Source of the DNA: Panulirus ornatus
Lineage: Eukaryota > Arthropoda > Malacostraca > Decapoda > Palinuridae
Direction of reading: 5' to 3'
DNA length: 64,000 nucleotides
Assembly (NCBI RefSeq): GCF_036320965.1
Contig: NC_092249.1
Span: 104,114 to 168,113 of the forward strand
Shown one piece after another: positions 37,301 through 51,900 of this stretch. Both the position numbers and the translations under genes were made by a program. Position 1 is the first letter of the stretch. Each line of letters starts with the position of its first letter. The notes beneath the pieces were generated by a model. That model worked only from the letters and a program-made list of their open reading frames with translations. It had not been told where the DNA came from and searched no databases.

Positions 37301-40300
37301 CAGAAGAGAGAGGCATTTGGACAATTTTTGCAGGGAAAAAATCCAATTGAGTGGGAGATGTATAAAAGAACAAGACAGGAGGTCAAGAGAAAGGTGCAAG
37401 AGGTGAAAGAGGGCAAATGAGAGTTGGGGTGAGAGAGTATCATTAAATCTTAGGGAGAATAAAAAGATGTTCTGGAAGGAGGTAAATAAAGTGCGTAAGA
37501 CAAGGGAGCAAATGGGAACTTCAGTGAAGGGCGCAAATGGGGAGGTGATAACAAGTAGTGGTGATGTGAGAAGGAGATGGAGTGAGTATTTTGAAGGTTT
37601 GTTGAATGTGTTTGATGATAGAGTGGCAGATATAGGGTGTTTTGGTTGAGGTGGTGTGCAAAGTGAGAGGGTTAGGGAAAATGATTTGGTAAACAGAGAA
37701 GAGGTAGTAAAAGCTTTGCGGAAGAAGAAAGCCTGCAAGGCAGCAGGTTTGGATGGTACTGCAGTGGAATTTATCAAAAAAGGGGGTGACTGTATTATTG
37801 ACTGGTTGGTAAGGTTATTTAATGTATGTATGACTCATGGTGAGGTGCCTGAGGATTGGCGGAATGCGTGCATAGTGCCATTGTACAAAGGCAAAGGAGA
37901 TAAGAGTGAGTGCTAAAATTTCAGAGGTATAAGTTTGTTGAGTATTCCTGGTAAATCATATGGGAGGGTATTGATTGAGAGGGTGAAGGCATGTACAGAG
38001 CATCAGACTGGGAAAGAGCAGTGTGGTTTCAGAAGTGATATACATATATAAACACATCTATATTCATACTTGCTGCCTTCACCCATTCCCCTCGCCACCC
38101 TGCCACACATAAAGTAGCACCCCACTCCCCCCAAAGGCACACGAGGTAGCACTAGGAAAAGACAACAAAGGCCACATTCGTTCATACTCAGTCTCTAGCT
38201 GTCAAGTATAATGCACTGAAACCACACCTTCCTTTCCACATCTAGGCCCCACAAAACTTTCCATGGTTTACCCCAGACACTTCACATGCCCTCGTTCTAT
38301 CCACTGACAGCACAACGACCCCGGTATACCACATCATTCCAATTCACTCCATTCCTTGCATGCCTTTCACCCTCCTGTATGTTCAGGCCACGATCGCTCA
38401 AAATCTTTTTCATTCCATCCTTCCACTTCCAATTTAGTCTCCTGCTTCTCCTCGTTCCCTCTACCTCTGACACATATATCTTTTTTGTCAATCTTTCCTC
38501 ACTCATTCTCTCCATGTGACCAATACACCCTCTTCTCTCTCAATTACACTCTTTTTATTACCACACATCTCTCTCACCCTTTCATTACTTACTCGATCAA
38601 ACCACCTCACACCACATATTGTCCTCAAACATTTCATTTCCAATACATCCGCCCTCCTCCCACAACTTTATCTATAGCCCATGCCTTGCAACCATATAAC
38701 ATTGTTGGAACCACTATTCCTTCAAACATACCCATTTTTGCTTACCAAGATAACATTCTCGCCTTCCACACATTCTTCAATGCTCCCAGAACCTTCGCCC
38801 CCTCCCCCACGCTGTGACCCACTTCCACTTCCATGGTTCCATCTGCTGCTAAATCCACTCACAGATATCAAAAACACTTCACTTACTCGTTTTTCTCCAT
38901 TCAAACTTACCTCCCAATTAACTTCTCCCTCAACCCTACTGAACCTGATAACCTTTCTCTTATTCACATTTACTCTCACCTTTCTTCTTTCACACACTTT
39001 ACAAAACTCAGTCACAACAAAGGCCACATTCATTCACACTCAGTCTCTAGCTGTCATGTATAATGCACCAAAACCACAGCTCCTTTTCCACATCCAAGCC
39101 CCACAGAGCTTTCCATGGTTTACCCCAGACGCTTCACATGCCCTGGTTCAATCCACTGACAGCATGTCGACCCCAGTATACCATATCGTTCCAATTCACT
39201 CTATTCCTTGCAAGCCTTTCACCCTCTGGCATGTTCAGGCCCCGATCACACAAAATCTTTTTCACTCCATCCTTCCATCTCCAATTTGGTTTCCCACTTC
39301 TCCTCGTTCCCTCCATCTCCAACACATATATCCTCTTTGTCAATCTTTCCTCAGTCATTCTCTCCATGTGACCAAACCATTTCAAAACACCCTCTTCTGT
39401 TCTCTCAACCACACTCTTTTTATTACCACACATCTCTCTTACCCTACTATTACTTACATGATCAAACCACCTCACACCACATATTGTCCTCAAACATCTC
39501 ATTTCCAGCACATCCACCCTCCTGCGCACAACTCTATCTATAGCCCACGCCTCGCAACCATATATCATTGTTGGAACCACTATTCCTTCAAACATACCCA
39601 TTTTTGCTTTCCAAGATAACATTCTCGACTTCCACACATTCTTTAACACTCCCAGAACTTTCGCCTCCTCCCCCACCCTATGATTCACTTCCGCTTCCAT
39701 GGATCCATCTGCTGCCAAATCCACTCCCAGATATCTAAAACACTTCACTTCCTCCAGTTTTTCCCATTCAAACTTACCTCCCAATTGACTTGTCCCTCAA
39801 CCCTACTGTACCTAATAACCTTGCTCTTATTCACATTTACTCTCAGCTTTCTTCTTTCACACACACACTTTACCAAACTCAGTGACCAGCTTCTGCAGTT
39901 TCTCACATGAACCAGCCACCAGTGCTGTATCATCAGCAAACAACAACTGACTCACTTCCCAAGCTCTCTCATCCACAACAGACTGCATACTTGCCCCTCT
40001 TTCCAAAACTCTTGCATTCACCTCCCTAACAACCCCATCCATAAACAAACTGAACAACCATGGAGATATCACGCACCCCTGCCGCAAACCTACATTCACT
40101 GAGAACCAATCACTTTCCTCTCTTCCTACACGTACACATGCCTTACATCCTTGATAACAACTTTTCACTGCTTCTAACAACTTGCCTCCCACACCATATA
40201 TTCTTAATACCTTCCACAGAGCATCTCTATCAACTCTATCATATGCCTTCTCCAGATCCATAAATGCTACATACAAATCCATTTGCTTTTCTAAGTATTT

Positions 40301-43300
40301 CTCACATACATTCTTCAAAGCAAACACCTGATCCACACATCCTCTACCACTTCTGAAACCACACTGCTCTTCTCCAATCTGATGCTCTGTACATGCCTTC
40401 ACCCTCTCAATCAATACCCTCCCATATAATTTCCCAGGAATACTCAACAAACTTATATCTTTTTATATCTTTTAATATTATTTTTTTCTCCCTATAATTC
40501 AATGATACTCTCTCACCCTAGCTCCCATTTGCCTTCTTTTTCACTACTTTTATACATCTCCCAGTCATTTGCACTACTTCCCAGCAAAAACTGTCCAAAT
40601 ACCTCTCTCTTCTTTTTCACTAACAATCTTACTTCTTCATCCCACCACTCACTACCCTTTCTAATCTGCCCACCTCCCACCTTTCTCATGCCACAAGCAT
40701 CTTTTGTGCAAGCCATCACTGTTTCCCTAATTACATCTCTTTCCTCCCCCACTCCCCTTATGTCATTTGCTCTTATCTTTTGCCATTCTGCACTCAATCT
40801 CTCCTGGTACTTCCTCACACAAGTTCCTTTCCAAGCTCACTTACTTTCACCACTCTTCACCCCAACATTCTCTCTTCTATTCTGAAAATCTCTAAATATA
40901 TTCACTTTTGCCTCCACAAGATATTGCTCAGGCATCCCTCCAGTAGCCCCTCTAAGCACATTAACATCCATAAGTCTCTCTTTCATTTGCCTATTGATTA
41001 ACACGTAATCCAATAATGCTCTCTAGCTATCTCTCCTACTTACATATGTATACTTATGTATATGTCTCTTTTTCAGCACACAAATCTACAAGCTCTTCAC
41101 CATTTCCATTCACAACAATGAACACCCCATGTACACCAATTATACCCTAACTGCCACATTACTCACCTTTGCATTCAAATCACTCATCACTATAACTCAG
41201 TCTAATGCATCAAAGCTCCTAACACATTCACTCAGCTGCTCCCAAAACAAATGCCTCTCATGATCTTTCTTCTCATGACCAGGTGCATAGGCAACAATAG
41301 TCACCCATCTCTCTCCATCTACTTTCAGTTTTACTTATATTAATCTAGTTTACTTTCTTACACTCTATCTCATACTCCCACAACTCCTGCTTCAGGAGTA
41401 GTGCTACTCCTGCCTTTGCTCTGTCCTCTCACCAACCCGACTTTACTCCCAAGACATTCCCAAACCACTCTTCCCCTTTACCTTTGAGCTTTGTTTCACT
41501 CAGAGCCAAAACATCCAGGTTCCTTTCCTAAAATAACAATAATAATAATAATACTAATAATAACATCATGTGTATGTGAGTGTATGGGCCATTCTTCAAA
41601 TGTTTCCTGGCACTACCTCGCTGATTATGTATAATAAATATAAATCAAAATGTATGTATGTATATGTGCATTTATGTATATACTAATGTATACAAGTAGA
41701 TTGGCCATTCTTTGTATGTTTTCTAGGGCTACCTTGCTGATGCAGTAAACAGCGATTATGTATAATAATAATATTGAAATAGTATATGTATACACACATG
41801 TATGGGCATTTATGTGTATACATATTCAGGAACATCAGTAGCGGAGGAAAGGGGGGGGGGGGGGGTAACAGCAGGTGGTGGTGAAGTGAGAGGGAGATGG
41901 GGAGAGTGTTTAGAAGGTTTGTTGAATGTGTGTGATGGTGGAGTGGCAGATATAAGGTGTTTTGGTCGAGGTGGTGTGCAAAGTGAGAGGGTCGGGAGAA
42001 TGATTTGGTGGACAGAGAGGGGGTGGTGGGGGCTTTGTGGAGGATGAAAGCCGGCAAGGCGGTGGGTTTGAATGGTGTTGCTGTGGAGTTTGTTGAGGGA
42101 GGGGATGACTGTGTTGCTGACTGGCTGGTGAGGATATTCAATGTTTGTGTGGTTCATGGTGGAGTGCCTTAGGATTAGTAGAATGCATGTGTGGTGTCGT
42201 TGTACAGGGGCAGGGGGGATGAGAGAGAGTGTTCAAATTACAGAGGTGTCGGTTTGTTGAGTGTTCCTGGGAAGTTGTATTGGAGGGTGTTGATCGGGAG
42301 GGTCGGGGCATGTGCAAAGCGCCAGACCAGGGAGGAGCTGCATGGTTTCAGAAAGGGTGGAGGTTGTGTGGATTGGGTGTTTGCTTTGAAGGGTGTCTGT
42401 GAGAAGTGCTTGGAGGGGCAGATGGATTTGTATGTGGCATTTGTATATCTGGAGAAGGCATATGATAGGGTTGGTGGAGGTGCTATGTGGAGGGTATTGA
42501 GAGTGTATGGTGTGGGAGGTAAGCAGCTGGGGGCGGTGAGGGGTTTTTATCGAGGATGCGGGGCATGTGTGAAAGTGGGAGGAGAGGAAGGTGAGTGGTT
42601 CCTAGTGAATGTCGGTTTGCAGCAGGGGTGTGTGATGTCTCCATGGTTGTTTAATTAGTTTATGGATGGGGTTATTGGAGAGGCGAGTGCGGGAATTTTG
42701 GAGAGGGGCGAGTATGCAGTCTGTTGTGGATGGGAGGGTTTGGGAGGTGTGTCAGTTGTTGTTTGCTTGTGATACAGCACTGGTGGCTGATTCAGGTCAG
42801 AAACTGGAGAAGGTGGTGACTGAGTTTGCTGGGGTGTGTGAAGGAAGAAAGCTGAGAGCAAATGTGAATAAGAGCAAGGTTGTTGGGTTCAGTAGGGTTG
42901 GGGGACGAGCAGGTTGGGAGGTGGGTTTAAATGGAGAAAGGCTGAGGGGAAGTGAAGTGTTTTGGATGTCTGGGAGTGGATTTGGCAGCGGATGGAATCA
43001 TGGAAGCGGAAGTAAATCACAGGGTGGGGGAGGGGGAGGGGGTTCTGGGAGCGTTGAGGAATGTGCAGAAGGTGAGAACTTTGTCTTGGAGAGCAGGGGT
43101 GGGTGTGTTTGAGGGAATCATGGTACAAGCAATGTTATGTGGTTGTGGGGCGTGGGTGGTGTTGTACGGAGGAGGGTGGCTGTGTTGGAAAGGAGATGCT
43201 TGGGGATGGTGTGTGGTGTGAGGCGGTTTGATCGAGTAGGTAGCGGAGGGGATGGGAGAGATGTGTGGTATTGGGAGGAGTGTGGTTGAGAGAGCGGAAG

Positions 43301-46300
43301 AGGGTGTGTTGAGGTGGTTTGGTCACATGGAGGGAGTGAGTGAGGAAAGATTGACAAAGAGGATATATATGTCAGAGGTAGAGGGAACGAGGAGAAGTGG
43401 GAGACCAAATTGGAGGTGGAAGGATGGAGTGAAAAAGATTTTGAGTGATTGGGGCTTCGACATACAGGAGGATGAGAGGTGTGCAAGGAAAAGAGTGAAT
43501 TGTATCCCAGGGTCTATGTGCTGTCAATGGACTGAACCAGGGCATGTGAAGCATCTGGGGTAAACCATGGAAAGTTTTGTGGGGCTTGGATGTGGAAAGG
43601 GAGCTGTGGTTTCGGTGTATTACACATGACAGCTACAGACTGAGTGTGAACGAATGTGGCCTTTGTTGTCATTTCCTGGCACTACCTTGCATGCACATGG
43701 GGGGAGGGGGGGTGTCATTTCATGTGTGGCGTGGTGGCAGTAGGAATGGTGGCAGTAGGAATGTACATGTGTATATATGTAAAGGTCTGTGTATGTATAT
43801 GTATGTATACAGTGAAATGTATAGGTATGTATTATGTGTGTGTGTGGGGGTTTATGTATAACGTGTATGTGGGTGGGTTGGGCCATTCTTTCATCTGTTT
43901 CCTTGCGCTACCTTGCTAACACAGGAGACAGCGTCAAAGTGTAATAAAATAATAGATGTGTATATGAGTGGGTGGGTCATTCTTCGTCTGTTTCCTCACA
44001 CTACCTCGCTGACATGGGAAAATGCAATCAAATATAATAAATAATGATTAACTAACTAGCAGGTGTGCAAAAGAGAGACTCTTGAATGTGAATTTAAAGA
44101 GAGAAGCAGCTGGTGGAGGCAAAGATGAAGATTTGTTCACATCTTTGGAAAAAAGTTAATGATATGGGTGAGTAAAGGGTGGTGAAACTGAGCGAGCTTG
44201 GAAAACAGACTAGTGTCATGAAATACCAAGATGGGATGAGTGTAAAATGGTAAAAGGTGAAAGACAAATCTAAGGGAATGTTTACATGCTTACATGATGT
44301 TTAGATGAGAAATAAGATAACATGAGGCTAAATCAGCTGACCTCCTTTTATTTTTAAGAGAAAATGTAATTCCACTCAGCAGTCTTTTAAGCTATCACTG
44401 ATTCCCTGCTGCTGTACATTTGCCTCCTAGTGTCCCCGTTTCTGCTGTCATTCATAAGTTCATTTTCAGTGTTTTACTCAGGTTATACCTGAATTTATAA
44501 AATATTTGTCCAAACAAATTTTGATGATATCTATAGTCTTAGCATTTGCTATGTCTGACAGTAACTTACTCCAGTGCTCAACACACCTATAGGAAAAGAA
44601 GCTTTTTCCCACATCAGTACTACATCTTTTAGCTTTGAGTTTTATTCCATTTGTCCTAATAACTGTATTTCCTTGTATTTCAAAAACATGTCTGTGATTT
44701 ACTTTGTCGAACTTATTCAGAATTTTGAAACTTGGATAAAGTCATCATGAAGAGATCCAATCACTTTAGTCTCTTCATAAGCCAGATTTCTAAGGGATGG
44801 GATCAATTTTGTCCTGCATCTTTGTACTTGTTCCAATTTTTCCTCGTCTTTTTTATAGTTTGGGGATCAAAACTGAATTGCATATTCAAGGTGTGGTCTA
44901 GAGAATCATGAAGTGTGAGAATTGTTTCTAATGTCTTGTAATATATGTTCCTGGTTATGAAACCTAACATTTGGTTGCCTTTTTTACTAGCTGCTTGACA
45001 CTGTTTAGTGTAATGAAGATTGTTGCTAATGACAACTCCAAGGTCCTTTTCCTCATTTACTTTAGTTAGAGAGTTTCCAAATAGTTTGTAGCTATAATGT
45101 ATATTCATGTCTCCAAAATACTTAACTTTATAACCGTCCATATCAAACTTCATTTGCCATCTGTCTGACTTGCCATCTGTCTGACCACTCTACTAGTAAG
45201 TTAAGATCTCTTTTGAATCATCTTGTAGTCCCACCTGTTTATGGCTCTACCCCCTATTTAGTATCATCAGCAAATTTGGAGATCTTAGATGCGAGACTGA
45301 CTTCTACGTCATCAATGTATATTACGGAAAGAATTGGGCTTAGGGCCGACCCTTGTGGCACACCACTCATTACGTCTAGCCAATCAGAGGCTTTGTTGTT
45401 TAATACAATATGCTGCTTTCTTCCAGTAAGCCAGTCTTTGATCCATGCACAGAGTCCTTCACCGATTCCATGAGCCTTGAGTTTATTCAAGAGTCTCTTG
45501 TGAGGTGCTTTATCAAAAGCCTTTTGGAAACCTAAACATAATACATCAGATGGTAATTTTTCATCCCAATTCTGATAAATAACATTAAAAAATTCCAACA
45601 AATTCATCATGCAGGATCTTCTATTTTGGAAACTGTGTTAGTTGACCGCTGTAATTTTGTGTTCTAAAAAGGTGACAATCTTATCTCATATTTCACCTAA
45701 GACTGATGTAAGGTTTATTGGGTGGTGAGGAATAAGAAGTATTTAGGGAAGAAGTGCTAGCACATGCCAGAGAAGAGTGTGGCTAAGAGAGGGATGTGAC
45801 TGTCCATCTATCTATCTATATCTCTGACAGCTGTTTCCTCAGGGAACTCCCATCCAGGGGGTAGCCACAGCAAGAGTGTTCTCTTATACCTATCCTTACA
45901 TGCCTCCCTCGCATCCATTGTTCCACTCATTCTACCTATATTTCTCTCCTTCCAGTACTATTCCACTCTATTTCCTCATATCAAAGGTCTTCCTCTCACC
46001 TCATCCCCTTTAACTATATTACTGTACACTCTCCTTGCTAACTCCCCATCTTGCATTCTTTACACATATCCAAACCAGTATTATGTTTCACCAACTCTAC
46101 CACGTCACAACTCATTCCTTTCAAACCAAATCTATTGTACACTCTCTCATTTCTTTCTTCATTCCATTTTGTCATACCACATGCTCCTCTTAAACATTTC
46201 ATTTCCATATCCTGGATTCTTGACCTGTGTGATTCATTTCATATCCATGTTTCAGATGCATAAGTAAGGATCAGGAGAACTACGCTGTCCCTTAATCCTT

Positions 46301-48910
46301 TCTTGATTATTTAGTTAGGATTTTTAGTGTATGTATGGATAATGGTGAGGTGCCTGAGGATTGGTGAAATGTCTGTATAGGGCATTTGAATCACAGAGAT
46401 TCAAGTTTGTTCAGGGTGCCTGGAATGTTGCAGGGAAGAGTGGTGACTGAAAGGGTGGTGGCTGCACTGAGCATCAGACTGGGGAGGAACAATGTGCTTT
46501 TTATCAGAAAGCAAATACGTGACTGTCTACTCTGGAATAGTGAGAAGCAACATGGTTTTACAGAAAGGAGGCATTGTGCAACAAACATTTTAGATTTCTA
46601 TGAAAGAGTATGCACTGTCTTAGACAAAAGGAGTGAAGTAGAATGGAATGTTTTTCATAAGGACATGAGTGAGTGTCACAACAATATTGATTAAAAGGAT
46701 TGAATGTTGGTGGTAGGGGATCTGAATGCAAGCGCTGAGTGATGTGCTAACTGAAGCTATAAATGGGTAGCATAGAGTTCCCAATGTAAATGAAACAGTG
46801 GAAACAGACAAAAAAAATAAATGAAAACGGGATGAAAGGTTATTTCAATGAATTGTTAAATACATTTGATGATAAGGTGGTGGATGTGGTATGTGTGAGA
46901 GGAAGTAGTATGAGAAGTGAGAGAGTCATGGAGAATGGATAGGTGAAAAATAAAAGTTAGAGAAAACCTTTATGGAAGCTGAAGAACTGCAAAGCAGGAG
47001 TGGACAAGACTGCATTGACATTACTCAAGAATAGGGATGACAGTGATGCTGACTAGTTAGAGAGGCTTTTCAATGTACAATGTCCACAAAAGACATTGTC
47101 CACATGCCCATATATTTTCAGAATCACGACACAATTGAGCTTTACCATTAGTACAAGCATATAATGCTCTTAGGGTGAAATCAATGTCCACCTGGTCCCT
47201 GAGACTAGGAATTCTAACATTGTGAGAACCAACAACATGCCTCAGGCTATCTTGAGGGAGTGATGGTTTCACTTTACTCTTCTTGGCTGCCACTTCATTT
47301 TGGGAATTTTACTTTTGGGCACAGTATTTCTTCCACCAGTGCTTCAAGATGGTAGGCTCTTGAGAGAGCCTGAATTCTTATTTGGAAGCAAGAAAATGTG
47401 GGTACATATAAGATTTCTAGGCACACTGGATGCTCAGAATGCATGATCAGGTGGCTGCTTCCTGCAAAAGAGCCTTGCCTCTTTCAGAAGATCAAGACCC
47501 TATGAATCCAAAATATGGACCTAGAATACTTCAGGAACCTTGCCAGTTCCATGCCCAGACATATGCAGATGGTAATCAAGGCCAATGTACTAAAATGTAA
47601 GAGTAACATCACCTCTGAAAATGTATAGGGAGGCAGAAAAGGTTTCTTGCAGATGCTGTAAAAATGGTGTAAGGTAAGGTGCTTGAGGACTGGCAAATGT
47701 AATCTAAGTGCAAGGGGGAAAAAGGTGAATGTTTAAATTACAAAGCCCTAAGTCTAAATACGAGTCTACATATGTCAGAAGGTGATAAAAGTTCTACAAA
47801 CTCATTATCCCATACCTGGTTTGCATTTCATGCACAATCCATTAGAATCTCTGGCAACTTCTCTTGTTTCTTCGTCTACTTTGATAAGTGCCACTGGATA
47901 TACACTGGGAAACAGCACAGATACAAAACCAACAGCTCCAGGTTTACCATCAATGTTAACTGTTGGGACACAATCTTTTTTTTTAAATAAAACTAGGTTA
48001 TGGTATATCTTATCAAACTTCATGATGTTCTGATGACTGTTTCCATCTAGGTTCTAATGCTCTGAAAAGCGAGATTTTGAAATTTTTCACATCACTGAAA
48101 ATTTAGTGGTTAACTCCTACAATTACTGACACCATGAAGTTACAAAATACAGTTTTATCTGTTTTACAATGTTTCTCATTTGCAAATAAAGGCTATCCAC
48201 AAGACATTAGTTTCAATTAGGCAAATCTCAACATATTGCCACCATATATCTCCCCACTAAGTCCCCCCCCCCCCCTACACACACACACACACACACACAC
48301 TCCATCTTTCAAACCAATGTTCACCATTATGTTTCCCCATTCTTGTTCAGCAAAACAACATTTTAGCCCTTCATCAATTTTCCTGCTACTACCTTTCTCT
48401 CATACAACAAAATGTCTACTCTTTTACAATATCCATACAACTTTAAAACCTTTCATTCTTCTAAAAACTACCTTTGTGAGTGACTTCATTCCCCCAATTT
48501 CATGGGCACTAGTCTAAAAGCACATACACAAGATCAACCAGCACTGTACAGGACCTTCTGCTGCACTAGTCTAAAAGCACATACACAGGAACAACCAGCA
48601 TTGTACAGGACCTTCTGCCAAACAAAAACCCTTTTCCTTACAGTGCAGAAGAATGGACTGCACCACCTGCCTCTGTTTATCTCCTACCAATTACACATTT
48701 CTTACATACTTCATTATTCCTATTATTTTCTTTACTTCTAGATTCACAGAGTTTGAACTATTACACATCTTTCTTGTTAAAGGGATTAGAAGAAAGAATA
48801 CAACCCACTTATCTCCTGCATACTGAATACCAAGTAAATACCTAGCATATTTTTCTGAATACATCTTCCCCCATTGCCCATTGCTAAATACAGATATTTA
48901 ATAAAATTCT

Positions 48911-48990
<80 letters not shown>

Positions 48991-51900
48991 AGAAAGAGGA
49001 CTTACTGACATTGGCGTTTCCTTCAGTTGAACCATAGAATTCACAAATTTTTGGGATATTAAATCGCTTCTCAAATTCCTTCCATATATTTGGACGGAGC
49101 CCATTGCCAAACATTATGCGTATCTAGAAGAGGATAAAAGATGAGAAATATCAGGAAGAAACCTAACACTCTTGAATACATGCACACAAAACATAATTAT
49201 CACAAAGCAAAGATGATTTGGCCTGCCTTTAGCATTCATATATTTCCGATGGTGTTTGTGAGGGTTACATCTATCAGAAACCTTGTGAAAAGGAAACAAC
49301 AAAATGTAACTCTATCATTCACCAGGAAATAGATGGTCTGAGACAGGGAGGTTCAAGAGTGAGATGGTTAAGGACAGGTGATTCTAGAATGACCCCTAAT
49401 CTTATGTTTAGACTTCATTTGGTGCATTTAACATGACAGCAAAAGAATGGTTCAGAGCAGAAGTTGCCTTTCTTAGTATGTTCCTGGTGTGATCCTGCTA
49501 ATGCAGGAAACCCTAAACATGAAAACAAAAAAAATCATTTACTTTCAAGAATATGCATAAGAAATATGCATATATAATCTGGTTACAAGCAAAGAGTACA
49601 CATGCAATACAAGATTCAATTAGGATGCTGAATAACCACTTAATGTCCAAATAAACTGATTAAACAGAAATAAAATTGAATTATCAAATTTCCATAAAGA
49701 AAACATCATAATGAAAATAATCTAATACTGAAAATTCAATGCACTTCATGAAGATCTGGCTACAAATAGCATTACCTTATGTTGCTTATCCTCTGGTTTC
49801 TCAGGCATGTTGAGGAGATAACGGCAAATCTCACCGATATACTGACCTGCCTGAAGAGAGCATTGAGCTAAGTACATCAACTTTTTAAGTTTTGCATTAA
49901 TACTAATTTGTATTTCAAATTTAATTACCAATATATAAACTTGGAACTAACTTGAATGGTATTTGAGTTTACAAAAAGTCTTTATATTCAAAGTACTTGA
50001 ACTTATCTAGCCACATGGGATAGTCTTTTCACAAATGTAAAAAGACCCCTTACCCTAGATATTATCAAATGCAAATGAACTACACTAGTAACTTAGTACT
50101 ACTTAGGTCTGCAGCTTGCCCACGAGATAAAAAAAATTCCTGGTGTACATCTGTATCTCAATTTCAAGAGATTACAGTATTTTAATACAGCTATTCAGAG
50201 CTATGGTACAGCTTGTTAGAGAAGACATGATGGTTTAGGTCTCAGAAATGTTACATCTTTAAAAAAATACTGCTGACAGAGTTTAACAAGAATAAAGTGC
50301 TGTTTGTAATAAGAATGAAATAAATAACAAAGAACAAATGAATTCAACATAGATATATCAAATTGAAGGATAAAATGCTCCATTTCTGTGATCTTATTTA
50401 AATGCAAAACTGGGAAAGCTTCTACATAAAAAAGCAATACAATGGTAAGGGAACTACAATACAGTACAAAATCAGTTTAGCGATATGGCAACCATATATG
50501 GCAGAAAGCGAATAAAAAGAAAATCCAAGCACTACACCAGCAATGAGTTTTTAAACAAGCTAGCATGTAAAGCAACTGAAGCACTAAGTTTTCTACCCAT
50601 CTCCAGCAAATGAAAAACTCTAGTTTATCATGACCATACTCAAGTACTAATCATGGAAAAAAGGTGGTTTGATAATGGCAGAAATTTATTATGAAGCTAT
50701 GTGCTAAATGATTTCTCTCACGCTTTTTCTTGGTAAATATTAAAACATTTTGATGCTGAGAATATTTTTCAACTGATGATTAAGAGAAATGCACTTGCAG
50801 TGAGGGCATCATCAATTATTGTAAGCTACATTAACCTCATAATTCATTGACTATCTATCTATTCATATCTCTAATGCCCATCAAGAGGATGACCAAGGCA
50901 AAAGAGTCTCTATTTATCTCCGTTCTTATATGCCTCCCATGTAAACACTATTCCACACATTCTTCCACCGTTTCTCTCCCTCCAGTATTCTTCCACTCTA
51001 TTTCCCCAAATCACAGGTGGTCTTCCTCTCACATCAACCCCTTCAATTGTAATATTATGCACTCTCCTTGTAAACTCCTAGTCTTACATTCTTTCCACAT
51101 GCCCAAACTACCTCAAAGTATTATGTTGAACCCACTGTACCATTGTACAATATAGTCCCTTTACATTTTCTGAATTCACTATCCTGAGGATAATGACTGC
51201 TTTGCAGGTTGGAGCCTCTGCAAACACTGTGCTACGGTTGCCTTCTGCCAGTACCCTGTTAAGGTATATGCAGCACTGGGGGTCACTGGTTATGTAGTCT
51301 CCATTGCCATGGCCACCCCCTTGAGGGGGTTCCAGTTAGGAACAGGCATCAGAGATATAGATAGACAGATAGACAGATAGAATAATATCCTTTGGTTACC
51401 TAATCATAGCTTGAGGAAGAATTAATAGGAATATAAAATTGAAAATGAAAAACTTTGCACTGTACTCAAACTGCATGCCACTTGTCAATAAAAATATGAG
51501 CCATGCTGATTGACAAGATACACACAATAGGAGGGAGAGTGGCAAGTGTCATTACACTGCTCTTCAGGGAAAAGAAAATTCTCTCCTGACAAGAAGCCAT
51601 ATTAATATCCAGAAAACAATGAAGGCCTTACTTCATCATATAAACAGTTACAATAAATATAAAGACATACTAGCCAACTAGTTATAAGAGTACAAATTAA
51701 TCTATCATGCACACACCTTTCAACCACAGTCACAGAATAAATGTGGTATACTCATACTTATCAGGAATCAAAATACAAACACTCAGAACCTCAGGTAAAC
51801 TTTAGAATACTCTCAAATGAGATAAAAAGCAATTCATGCTTAGTCAAAGAGATATCTTAAAACCTATAGACTGAAAAACCATTATCAAGAGACACACTTT

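Noticed and set aside
37148..37443. First roughly 100 residues of the 491-residue minus-strand open frame
   Set aside because: This part is antisense to the inverted LINE-A linker (plus-strand [11 protein letters not shown]...); only 37147-35968 is real RT text.
48502..48741. Small frame with a 19-residue internal repeat
   Set aside because: The repeat follows from a 57-bp DNA tandem pair. There is no other support for coding.
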